From: JAYRWN01 sp041917975
GTDB taxonomy: Bacteria > Bacteroidota > Bacteroidia > Chitinophagales > Saprospiraceae
Length of the DNA: 7,342 nucleotides
Assembly (NCBI GenBank): GCA_041917975.1
Contig: JAYRWN010000181.1
Coordinates: 1-7,342, forward strand
Reading direction: 5' to 3'
Below, in pieces: positions 1-6,315 of this stretch. The notes beneath the pieces are model-generated. The model was not told where the DNA came from. It did no database searches and was given only the letters and a program-made list of their open reading frames with translations. The stretch's first letter is position 1. Every line of letters starts with the position of its first letter. The translations under genes and the position numbers were made by a program.

Positions 1-17
1 AGAATTGAAAACCAGTC

Positions 18-914
18 ATGGAAGATATCCTCAAGTTTGATACCATTAGCCAGTATAATACATTTAACAAAAATGTAACCCTGCATCCGCTGGTCAGCGT
101 GGTAGATTTGTCAAAAGCCGAACCCAGAAAGTTAAGGCGAATGAGCTATGCTTTCTACACTATTTTTTTAAAAGAAATCAAATGTGGTGACTTGCGCTAT
201 GGATGTAATTATTACGACTATGAAGCAGGGACACTTATTTTTTTGGCGCCAGGTCAGGTTATTGGTTCTAATGGCGATGACTATTATCAACCTCAAGGAT
301 TAGCCTTGGTGTTTCATCCTGACTTTATCCATGGGACTTCATTGAATCGCAACATGCATGATTACTCCTTTTTTTCTTATTCAGCCCATGAAGCCTTGCA
401 CCTTTCCGAACGGGAGCGGCAATTAATCCTCGATTGTTTTGCAAAAATAAGATTTGAACTGGAGCATGATGTAGACAAACATAGCAAAAAACTGATTATT
501 ACCACCATTGAATTATTTCTCAATTATTGTGTACGGTTTTACGATCGTCAGTTCATCACCCGCGATAATGCCAACAAAGGGATTCTGGAAAAATTTGAAT
601 CATTACTGCAGGGATTTTTTCTTTCGGATAAACCGCAACAGATCGGCTTACCATCCGTAGCATATTGTGCCCAGGAGTTGCACTTGTCTGCAAATTATTT
701 CGGTGACCTGATCAAAAAAGAAACCGGGAAAACTGCGAGTGAATATATTCAACTCAAAGTGATCGATGTAGCCAAAGAAAAAATTTTCACTCCTCATAAG
801 TCGGTTAGCGAAATCGCCTATGAGTTAGGCTTTAAGTACCCACAACACTTTACCCGTCTGTTCAAACAACACGTGGGATTGACCCCGCATTCTTACAGAA
901 ACTCGATAAATTAA
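18..914 (+). CDS. AraC-family transcriptional regulator
   Basis: Cytoplasmic DNA-binding regulator of 298 residues, the usual size for two-domain AraC proteins. The first ~190 residues form a cupin-like sensor region, including a glycine/proline turn (TLIFLAPGQVIG) typical of AraC N-terminal beta-barrels. The C-terminal ~85 residues (from about residue 213) are the double helix-turn-helix. The first HTH is in SVAYCAQELHLSANYFGDLI and the second in SVSEIAYELGFKYPQHFTRL, followed by the family hallmark FKQHVGLTPHSYR. The ATG at 18 is the only start that keeps the whole sensor domain, and only 17 bases precede it, so its promoter cannot be judged. The inducer and targets are unknown. The next gene starts 282 bases downstream, so it is probably not in the same operon. 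Family assignment is firm; specific function is unassigned. Confidence 0.95.
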   Translation: MEDILKFDTISQYNTFNKNVTLHPLVSVVDLSKAEPRKLRRMSYAFYTIFLKEIKCGDLRYGCNYYDYEAGTLIFLAPGQVIGSNGDDYYQPQGLALVFHPDFIHGTSLNRNMHDYSFFSYSAHEALHLSERERQLILDCFAKIRFELEHDVDKHSKKLIITTIELFLNYCVRFYDRQFITRDNANKGILEKFESLLQGFFLSDKPQQIGLPSVAYCAQELHLSANYFGDLIKKETGKTASEYIQLKVIDVAKEKIFTPHKSVSEIAYELGFKYPQHFTRLFKQHVGLTPHSYRNSIN

Positions 915-1196
915 TTATTTTTATTGTCGATCTTTACGCCGCCTCCGCATGGTTAAACTATGGTTATGACCAACCAAGCCGCAACAGAAAATATGTAGTT
1001 TACGGGTGATCGCAAATATACCTTGCAAACCGGTGAAACTGGAGTAGGGTCTATTTGCTATTCATGAACAACAGTTCAGTTTCATGGCATCCCATATTAA
1101 ACCAGTTTTGATTATTCCTTGCATCAATGCGCCTGATAGTTAATTTATACATGGATCAATTCATCATTTCCGTTAATTTTATAATCAACAAAATTA
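915..1196. other. Intergenic region without a recognisable gene
   Basis: This 282-base spacer separates the AraC gene from the SUMF1-like gene. Every frame is interrupted and nothing resembles a known protein or RNA. It holds a direct repeat ATGGTTA at 949-955 and 960-966 (11-base period), overlapped by a small inverted repeat TGGTT-N6-AACCA (961-976). It also has a copy of TACCTTGC at 1019-1026, which recurs in two other spacers of this window. A promoter for the downstream gene should lie here, but no convincing paired -33/-7 boxes were seen. Confidence 0.6.
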
Positions 1197-2069
1197 ATGA
1201 TGGTGCCAATATTTACCAAGTCAGCATGGATCATCAGGTGTTTTTATCTGTTTTTTTTCTGCAGTACAGCAGCAGCGTGCCAGCCATCTAACCATCTGCA
1301 AGGGAACCAACCCGGGGACAGGCTGTTGTTGGACTCCATCGAATTCAGATGGTGTCCGGCTGGTTCGTTTCAGATGGGTAGCCCAAATACAGAATTTGGT
1401 CACCGCAATGATGAACAGCTGAAGGAGGTAAGCTTATCCCGGGGATTTTGGTTGGGTGCTTATGAAGTCACTCAAAAACAGTGGCTGACCGTCATGGGCG
1501 ATTTTCCTGATAAACCTCCGGCTGACCAATGGGGCCTGGGTCCGGATTATCCGCTGTATTGGGTGAATTATGCGGAAGCTTTGCGTTTTTGCCAACAACT
1601 CACGACAACCTGGCGGACAGCAGGTAAAATACCGGCCTCCTGGGAGGTTCATCTGCCTACGGAAGCACAGTGGGAATATGCCTGCCGTGCCGGAACTTCC
1701 ACGCCCACCAGTTTTGGTGATTCCTTGATTGTTGCTCAGGCTAATTTTCTGAACGGCGTGCAGGCTGTCGGCAAAGCGACGCCGGCTGGAGGTTATCCAC
1801 CCAATGCCTGGGGCTTGTACGATATGCATGGCAACGTCTTTGAATGGTGCCGCGACTGGTATCACCATGCTCTGCCGGGCGGTGAAGACCCGGACTTATC
1901 CCAACGTCCGGGCACTCAAAATCGTGATGGCACTTTTTCCCGCGTCCGCCGTGGCGGAGCCTGGAATGATCCCTGGATCTACTGCCGTTCAGCTTTCCGC
2001 TTGCGTTATGAACCGGAGCGGCGCTCAGATCACATTGGTTTTCGGATCGCGCTGGTCAGAATGAATTAA
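1197..2069 (+). CDS. Exported SUMF1/FGE-sulfatase-domain protein, probably not a true formylglycine-generating enzyme
   Basis: A 290-residue protein with the SUMF1 (FGE-sulfatase, C-type-lectin-like) fold over roughly residues 44-288. In order: the entry motif FRWCPAGSFQMGSP, then YEVTQKQW, LPTEAQWEYACRAGT, GLYDMHGNVFEWCRDWY, and the closing RGGAWNDPWIYCRSAFR...IGFRIAL. The N-terminus is a short basic segment, a hydrophobic stretch (about residues 9-27) and a possible lipobox ending at Cys28 (TAAAC). It is therefore probably secreted or lipid-anchored. Of the FGE copper-binding Cys pair, only the second is present (Cys263); the first position is Asp258. Sulfatase activation is thus unlikely, and a structural or binding role, or another SUMF1-type activity, is more plausible. 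Two tandem ATGs (1197, 1200) are possible starts. It is markedly GC-richer than the next gene. Confidence 0.9.
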   Translation: MMVPIFTKSAWIIRCFYLFFFCSTAAACQPSNHLQGNQPGDRLLLDSIEFRWCPAGSFQMGSPNTEFGHRNDEQLKEVSLSRGFWLGAYEVTQKQWLTVMGDFPDKPPADQWGLGPDYPLYWVNYAEALRFCQQLTTTWRTAGKIPASWEVHLPTEAQWEYACRAGTSTPTSFGDSLIVAQANFLNGVQAVGKATPAGGYPPNAWGLYDMHGNVFEWCRDWYHHALPGGEDPDLSQRPGTQNRDGTFSRVRRGGAWNDPWIYCRSAFRLRYEPERRSDHIGFRIALVRMN

Positions 2070-2074
2070 TTTTG
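2067..2074 (+). promoter_or_regulatory. Candidate -7 box of the Crp/Fnr gene
   Basis: TAATTTTG fits the Bacteroidota -7 consensus TAnnTTTG exactly. It overlaps the stop codon of the SUMF1-like gene and ends 29 bases before the ATG at 2104. No good TTTG box is present at the expected distance upstream, so the call is weak. Confidence 0.3.
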
Positions 2075-2103
2075 AATTTATTTGCCAGTAAACTTACCTG
2101 ATA

Positions 2104-2682
2104 ATGAAGGATCCACTCATTGTTTATTTTGAACATTATTTACCTTTTACCACGGAAGAAAAAACTCTGATCAAATCAAAATTTACTGAACATATTGTCA
2201 AACGAAGAGAAAATATTTTGCAGGAAGGAATCATATGCCATTACTATTCTTTTATTGTTAAAGGTTGCTTTAGGATGTATGGGGTTGCCGATGACGGTAC
2301 TGAACATAACATCCAGTTCGCCGCCGAAAATGATTGGATCATGGATATTGGCAGTTTTCATACCCAAAAAAGGAGTCAATTAAATATCAAAGCACTTGAG
2401 CCTTCAGTTATTTTAAAGGTCGAACAACAGGATTTGTATTTACTATACCGCAGTATTCCTAAACTTGACCGCATTTTTAAAGTCATTATCGAGAATAAAT
2501 ACGTGGAATTACAAAATCATGTCTTGCAAAACATCAGTTCCACGGCCCAAAAACGTTATGTAAATTTTTTAGAACAATACCCCCGGCTTTCATCACGCTT
2601 ACCGAGTGCCTAGATTGCGTCTTATTTGGGCATCACGCCTGAATTTTTAAGCAAAGTACGCAAAATCCTATCACAGAAATAA
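2104..2682 (+). pseudogene. Crp/Fnr-family regulator interrupted by an in-frame TAG
   Basis: The open part encodes 169 residues: a cyclic-nucleotide-binding-type beta-roll (about 10-125; YSFIVKGCFRMYG and WIMDIGSF fit the Bacteroidota Crp pattern), a connecting helix, and the start of the HTH domain (KRYVNFLEQYPRLSSRLPSA). A TAG at 2611-2613 then stops translation. The same frame continues without break for 22 codons (IASYLGITPEFLSKVRKILSQK) to a TAA at 2680-2682. This is the missing recognition helix and C-terminus of the family, giving ~192 residues in total, the normal length. A CAG to TAG change is the simplest explanation. TAG is a real stop here, since the alpha/beta hydrolase gene ends with one. 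The truncated product would lack specific DNA binding. A sequencing error at this base is the main alternative. Confidence 0.85.
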
Positions 2683-2689
2683 CGTATTT

Positions 2690-2705
2690 CTTAATCTAGG
2701 TTAAG
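2690..2705. promoter_or_regulatory. Near-palindromic candidate Crp/Fnr operator
   Basis: CTTAATCTAGGTTAAG is a 16-bp palindrome with a single mismatched pair, centred on CTAG. Read as TTAAT-N4-GTTAA it has the 5-4-5 geometry of FNR-type sites (TTGAT-N4-ATCAA). It begins 7 bases after the ancestral stop of the Crp/Fnr gene and lies about 44 bp upstream of the start predicted from the CAACTTTGC box, close to the class II activator position. Binding by the adjacent regulator is inferred. Confidence 0.5.
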
Positions 2706-2727
2706 GGTCATCCTGATACAATGGCGC

Positions 2728-2736
2728 CAACTTTGC
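2728..2736 (+). promoter_or_regulatory. Candidate -7 box for the ConA-like gene
   Basis: CAACTTTGC matches TAnnTTTG at seven of eight positions and is followed by the C often seen after it. It would place transcription start near 2742, giving a leader of ~100 bases before the ATG at 2845. The -33 region coincides with the edge of the palindrome at 2690-2705, as expected for an activator-dependent promoter with a poor upstream box. Confidence 0.35.
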
Positions 2737-2749
2737 GGTATTATTCAAC

Positions 2750-2767
2750 ATTATAAATATTATAAAT
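2750..2767. repeat. Tandem 9-mer repeat
   Basis: ATTATAAAT occurs twice head to tail in the spacer before the ConA-like gene and is followed by a partial third copy (ATTAAT). It is highly AT-rich and lies just downstream of the predicted start site. It may be replication slippage or a flexible leader segment. Confidence 0.6.
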
Positions 2768-2844
2768 ATTAATCGTTATGAATATCGAGCGTATATCAAT
2801 CCTTTGAGTTTACCTCATCTTTTCTTTCCAAAAATGTCTACATC

Positions 2845-3588
2845 ATGAAATATTTTTATCTCATTCTGATTTTAATCGTATACTACAATTGCAGTTTTAG
2901 CCAAAAGCTAAAATTAGGCAAACAAACTTTTGAATTGCATAATGTAACCGGCGAGATTATCAAATTTCAAGGTAAAAAGGTGTTAAAAATTGAACGTGAT
3001 TTAAATGCCATACCTTTTGATGTCAATAATATTGAAGCGACGGTTGATGAACCACATTATGCCCGCCTCCTTGGTTTAGATGACTTTGAAAATGGGGTTA
3101 TTGAAGTAAAAATGTTTAGTCAAATTCAAAACCCTTCTCCTTTTCAAGGGGCTGCCGGATTTATAGGTGTTTTTTTTCGAGTAAAAGAGGATAACTCAGC
3201 GTTCGAGTCTATTTATCTTCGACCAAAAGTAGGCCGGGCCAGCAACCAGATGTTTCGAAATCATGCCGTACAATATTTCTCTTATCCACATGCTAAATTT
3301 GATACTTTACGAAAATCGAACCCGGTAAAATATGAAGGATCGGCTCCAGTTGCCCTAAATGAATGGATCACCATGCGTATAGAAGTGAATGGCGGAACTG
3401 CCGAAATGTTTATAAATAACCTGAAGTATTCCTCATTTATTGTTGACCAACTTTTGGGGAAAACAAAAAAGGGGAGCGTTGGCCTTTATGTGGATATAGG
3501 CACCATAGGGTATTTTAGGGATTTGAAAGTAACTAAAAAACCCTTGCGGGTCGACCAATCCCCGGGCGAAAAAATGAATGAAATTTAA
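2845..3588 (+). CDS. Exported ConA-like (DUF1080/LamG-type) protein
   Basis: A 247-residue protein starting with a clear signal peptide: MKYF, a hydrophobic core over residues 4-14, and probable cleavage in CSFS|QK after residue 19. Without a cysteine just after the cut, it is probably soluble in the periplasm or outside. The rest is a beta-rich domain resembling the concanavalin A-like lectin/glucanase superfamily: DFENGVIEVKM, a central FIGVFFRVKEDN...FESIYLRP segment, NEWITMRIEVNGGTAEMFINN, and the closing GSVGLYVDIGTIGYFRDLKVT strand typical of LamG/DUF1080 domains. Many Bacteroidota relatives are annotated DUF1080 or 3-keto-disaccharide hydrolase, but I cannot identify catalytic residues, so sugar binding is equally possible. 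It is AT-rich, like the Crp/Fnr gene before it. The start is set by the signal peptide. Fold moderately sure, substrate unknown. Confidence 0.8.
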   Translation: MKYFYLILILIVYYNCSFSQKLKLGKQTFELHNVTGEIIKFQGKKVLKIERDLNAIPFDVNNIEATVDEPHYARLLGLDDFENGVIEVKMFSQIQNPSPFQGAAGFIGVFFRVKEDNSAFESIYLRPKVGRASNQMFRNHAVQYFSYPHAKFDTLRKSNPVKYEGSAPVALNEWITMRIEVNGGTAEMFINNLKYSSFIVDQLLGKTKKGSVGLYVDIGTIGYFRDLKVTKKPLRVDQSPGEKMNEI

Positions 3589-3600
3589 TGATTAAAATTC
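3580..3600. repeat. AT-rich near-palindrome at the end of the ConA-like gene
   Basis: GAAATTTAAT and ATTAAAATTC flank a single G and are inverted copies with one mismatch, spanning the TAA stop at 3586-3588. The central gap is too short for a classical terminator hairpin and no T-run follows. Chance is possible in such AT-rich DNA. Confidence 0.35.
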
Positions 3601-3749
3601 AGGAGTAATAAACCGACTATGTACTTATAATTACTTCTTATTTCTGCTTGGCTCCGATGGTTGGAGAATTAAACCGAAGTATTGCTAATTCCGGTAGCAT
3701 TATCGGGTGAGGCGGTAGAATAAATTTCGATCCTGTAATTAAATTTATC

Positions 3750-3778
3750 AATTAGTCAATCACTCTTCATGACTAATT
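3750..3778. repeat. Perfect 9-bp inverted repeat upstream of the alpha/beta hydrolase gene
   Basis: AATTAGTCA (3750-3758) and TGACTAATT (3770-3778) are exact inverted copies separated by 11 bases. They end 47 bases before the ATG at 3826. The AATTTT tail that follows is too weak for a confident intrinsic terminator of the upstream gene. The half-sites are about two helical turns apart centre to centre, which would also suit an operator for a dimeric regulator. Confidence 0.5.
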
Positions 3779-3825
3779 AATTTTACCTTGCTGTGCGAGT
3801 AAATTAAACAAATCGCTTCACCGCC

Positions 3826-4677
3826 ATGCTGCAACCGGTGTATTTATATATGTGTCTGATCATAAGTCTGGTCATGACTAGCTCCGCGCCAGCAGCCGGG
3901 GAAATAAAAGCTATTGCACACCCATCCTTGAGCGACACTACCCAACGCTGGCATGGTTATGACTATCTGGAATTTACATTTGACGGTGTATCGGCCAAGA
4001 TAGCTTTTCCCCTCAATCCGGCCAAGGAAAGGCCCTGGATCTGGCGCACCCAATTTTGGGATCATCAACCGCAAACCGATCTGGCATTATTGGCTCGGGG
4101 ATTTTTTGTGGTTTATGTGGATTTGGTCGATTTATATGGCAGCCCGGTTGCCGTTAGCCGGGCCAACCGGTTTTATGACTTTTTAGTGCGCAATTTTGCA
4201 CTTAATCCAAAGGTTACCCTGGAAGGTTTTAGTCGGGGCGGACTGGACGCCCTAAATTGGGCTATAGCCAACCCAACCAAAGTGGCTTGTCTTTACCTCG
4301 ACGCCCCGGTTTGCGATATTAAAAGCTGGCCGGGAGGATTGGGTCAGGGCCAGGGCTCTCGGGAAGACTGGCGCAAATGTTTACGGATTTATGGCCTGGA
4401 TTCCAGCTCTGTTTTAACCTTTCAGGGCACAACGGTACATCAAGCCGGTATTCTGGCTAAGGCTCAAATCCCTATACTCAGCGTTTGCGGCGATGCAGAT
4501 GATATAGTGCCTCTGGTTGAGAACACCTATGCGTTAGCGAATAAAATGCGTGAAGCCGGTGGGGATATACAGATAATAATTAAAAAAGGTGTCGGTCACC
4601 ATCCCCACAGCCTGGCCGACCCTCAACCTATTGTGGATTTTATTCTTACCCACACTCTTTTAAAAGAAAAAAAATAG
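3826..4677 (+). CDS. Exported alpha/beta hydrolase (esterase-like)
   Basis: A 283-residue serine hydrolase. Residues 1-25 look like a signal peptide ending near APAAGE, so it probably acts in the periplasm. The nucleophile elbow is GFSRGG with Ser136. The acid is probably Asp225 in CGDADDIVP (GxxDxxVP pattern), and the base lies in the histidine cluster GVGHHPH (258-261). Between them is the strongly conserved CLYLDAPVCDIKSWPGG segment, and upstream RPWIWRTQFWDHQPQTDLALLARGF. These identify a family common in Bacteroidota and Planctomycetes near polysaccharide- or sugar-utilising genes. The substrate is unknown; deacylation of a sugar is plausible but inferred. It ends with TAG, 143 bases before the Gfo/Idh/MocA gene, with no strong terminator between, so co-transcription is possible. 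Clearly GC-richer than the ConA-like gene before it. Confidence 0.92.
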   Translation: MLQPVYLYMCLIISLVMTSSAPAAGEIKAIAHPSLSDTTQRWHGYDYLEFTFDGVSAKIAFPLNPAKERPWIWRTQFWDHQPQTDLALLARGFFVVYVDLVDLYGSPVAVSRANRFYDFLVRNFALNPKVTLEGFSRGGLDALNWAIANPTKVACLYLDAPVCDIKSWPGGLGQGQGSREDWRKCLRIYGLDSSSVLTFQGTTVHQAGILAKAQIPILSVCGDADDIVPLVENTYALANKMREAGGDIQIIIKKGVGHHPHSLADPQPIVDFILTHTLLKEKK

Positions 4678-4820
4678 TCTTTGGTAGACATCTTTTAAAT
4701 ATGAAAGTTTTTATGGTTTAGGGACACCGCATCGTGTTTTGTCTTATTTTTCGAGGGTAGATTGAAGATATCTCTCTGTAAAGATGCTTAAGAATAATTC
4801 AAGGACAAAATAAAGATCAA

Positions 4821-6197
4821 ATGAAAAACCATCCCTGGAGCCGCAGAAAACTGCTAAAAACCTTAGGCGCAGCCTCTTTGGCCGGTGCCGGCATTCCCCC
4901 CATAGAGAATCCCGCTTTTGGCTTTTCACCTGCCGTAGAGGGAATCACTCCGAAACACACCAAGCCTATTTCGGTCATTGTCATCGGGGCTGGCAGCAGG
5001 GGCTGGGGTGCTTATAGTTCCTATGGCTTAAAATTTCCGGGAGAATTACAGGTGGTGGGGGTCGCTGAACCCATTCCATACCGGCGCGAAAGAATAGCGC
5101 AGGCTTTTAACATCCCCCAAGCGAATCAATTTGAAACCTGGGAACAGGTTTTTGAGCGTCCCAAATTTGCCGATGCTTTGTTTGTGACTACCCCTGACCA
5201 TTTACATTACGGTCCGGCCATGGCCGGCCTGTCTGCCGGTTATCACCTGCTGCTCGAAAAGGTGATCGCTCAAAGTTGGCGGGAATGCAATGATATCCTG
5301 GACCTGACCACGAAAAAAAATGCCATTGTGGCGGTGTGCCATGTCCTGCGTTACAATCCTTATTGGCGCAAATTGAAAGAGGTGGTGGACTCCGGATTTA
5401 TTGGGGACATCGTCAGCATTCAACAACTTGAACCGGTGGAACACATCCATATGTCTCATTCATTCGTGCGGGGTAACTGGGGTAACACCACCAAATCCAA
5501 CCCTATGATACTCTCCAAATCCTGCCACGATACGGATATTCTGCGCTGGATTATTGGCAAACCCTGCCAGAAAGTAGCCTCATTTGGTTCACTCAAATAT
5601 TTCCATTCTGACTATGCTCCGGCCGGTTCTACGGCGCGTTGCACCGGTGGCTGTGCTGTGGAACGGGAATGTGCCTACTCCGCCAAAAAACTTTATCTGG
5701 AGCAACGGATTTGGTTACAGCATCTGAACCTTGAAACCGTTTCTCCCGAAACCATCCTGCGTGAGCTAAACACCGGACCGTATGGCCGCTGTGTATACCG
5801 CTGCGACAATGATGTGGTGGACCACCAGATAACCAATTTTGAATTTGCAGGGGGTATCACTGCCTCATTTTCCATGGAAGCCATGTCGCACTATGCCGGC
5901 CGGAGGACCAACATCTTCGGCACCCATGGAGACCTGGTGGGTGATGAACAGGCCATGACCATGACCCAATTCGCCACCGGAAAACAAGAAAAATGGGATA
6001 TGTCCATGACCGCAAATTATCAAGCCGGTCATGGCGGAGGCGATCATGGTTTGGTACATGATTTTGTGGCCGCGGTCCGGGCCAATGATCCCGCGCTACT
6101 CTCCTCCACCATCGAGGTGTCGATGGCCAGCCACTTCATGGGTTTTCAAGCGGAAGAAAGCCGCCGGAAAGGCACTGTAGCGGCCGTGAATATGTGA
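4821..6197 (+). CDS. Tat-exported Gfo/Idh/MocA-family oxidoreductase
   Basis: A 458-residue NAD(P)-dependent sugar oxidoreductase. The twin-arginine signal SRRKLLK (Arg8, Arg9) plus a mild hydrophobic stretch predicts folded export with bound cofactor, as in GH109-type and other exported members. The Rossmann motif is VIVIGAGSRG (GAGSRG, 56-61). The usual EKP step is EKV (146-148), keeping the lysine but not the proline. The catalytic-type SCHDTDIL motif has His236, with Asp237 and Asp239. A cysteine trio, Cys274-x3-Cys278-x5-Cys284 (CTGGCAVERECAYSAKKLYL), is characteristic of a subfamily and might bind a metal. The end, GGDHGLVHDFVAAV...S, is the usual C-terminal helix. Family sure; substrate unknown, probably a sugar, glycoside or inositol-type compound. 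The start at 4821 is fixed by the Tat motif; a weak AAGGA lies 16 bases upstream. Confidence 0.95.
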   Translation: MKNHPWSRRKLLKTLGAASLAGAGIPPIENPAFGFSPAVEGITPKHTKPISVIVIGAGSRGWGAYSSYGLKFPGELQVVGVAEPIPYRRERIAQAFNIPQANQFETWEQVFERPKFADALFVTTPDHLHYGPAMAGLSAGYHLLLEKVIAQSWRECNDILDLTTKKNAIVAVCHVLRYNPYWRKLKEVVDSGFIGDIVSIQQLEPVEHIHMSHSFVRGNWGNTTKSNPMILSKSCHDTDILRWIIGKPCQKVASFGSLKYFHSDYAPAGSTARCTGGCAVERECAYSAKKLYLEQRIWLQHLNLETVSPETILRELNTGPYGRCVYRCDNDVVDHQITNFEFAGGITASFSMEAMSHYAGRRTNIFGTHGDLVGDEQAMTMTQFATGKQEKWDMSMTANYQAGHGGGDHGLVHDFVAAVRANDPALLSSTIEVSMASHFMGFQAEESRRKGTVAAVNM

Positions 6198-6204
6198 CAT
6201 AACC

Positions 6205-6226
6205 AATAGCCCGTTATATGGCTGTT
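6205..6226 (+). terminator. Weak hairpin after the oxidoreductase gene
   Basis: AATAGCC and GGCTGTT can pair over seven positions (one G-U) around an 8-base loop, starting 8 bases after the TGA. No T-run follows (CAAAAAACC), so at best it is a weak or factor-dependent terminator, or an mRNA 3'-end stabiliser. Confidence 0.25.
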
Positions 6227-6301
6227 CAAAAAACCAAACTCACCGGCCAGGACTCGCGGTCGATACCCGGCAAAACCGTCACTCTACAATCATATATTTT
6301 A

Positions 6302-6310
6302 TATTTTTGC
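6302..6310 (+). promoter_or_regulatory. Candidate -7 box of the acyltransferase gene
   Basis: TATTTTTGC matches the Bacteroidota -7 consensus TAnnTTTG plus the common following C. It lies only 5 bases before the ATG at 6316, so transcription would begin at or next to the start codon and give a leaderless or nearly leaderless message. No TTTG box is seen at the expected upstream distance. Confidence 0.35.
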
Positions 6311-6315
6311 GCCCC

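Noticed and set aside
1151..1291. A 46-codon + strand frame starting at an ATG and overlapping the start of the SUMF1-like gene
   Set aside because: It overlaps the signal region of a well-supported gene in another frame, has no recognisable domain, and its composition follows the AT-rich spacer.
1434..1868. A 144-codon open frame on the minus strand
   Set aside because: It lies wholly inside the SUMF1-like gene, whose motifs are unmistakable, and the antisense translation shows no domain.
2611..2613. TAG as a reassigned or readthrough codon
   Set aside because: The alpha/beta hydrolase gene ends with TAG at a natural family end, and no other gene here has an internal TAG, so a mutation or sequencing error is simpler.
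2683..2844. Remnant of a lost gene between the palindrome and the ConA-like gene
   Set aside because: No frame gives a recognisable fragment; the stretch is AT-rich with a simple tandem repeat.
3589..3825. Small RNA or riboswitch in the 237-base spacer
   Set aside because: Apart from the 9-bp inverted repeat there is no conserved aptamer-like structure or T-run terminator that I can see.
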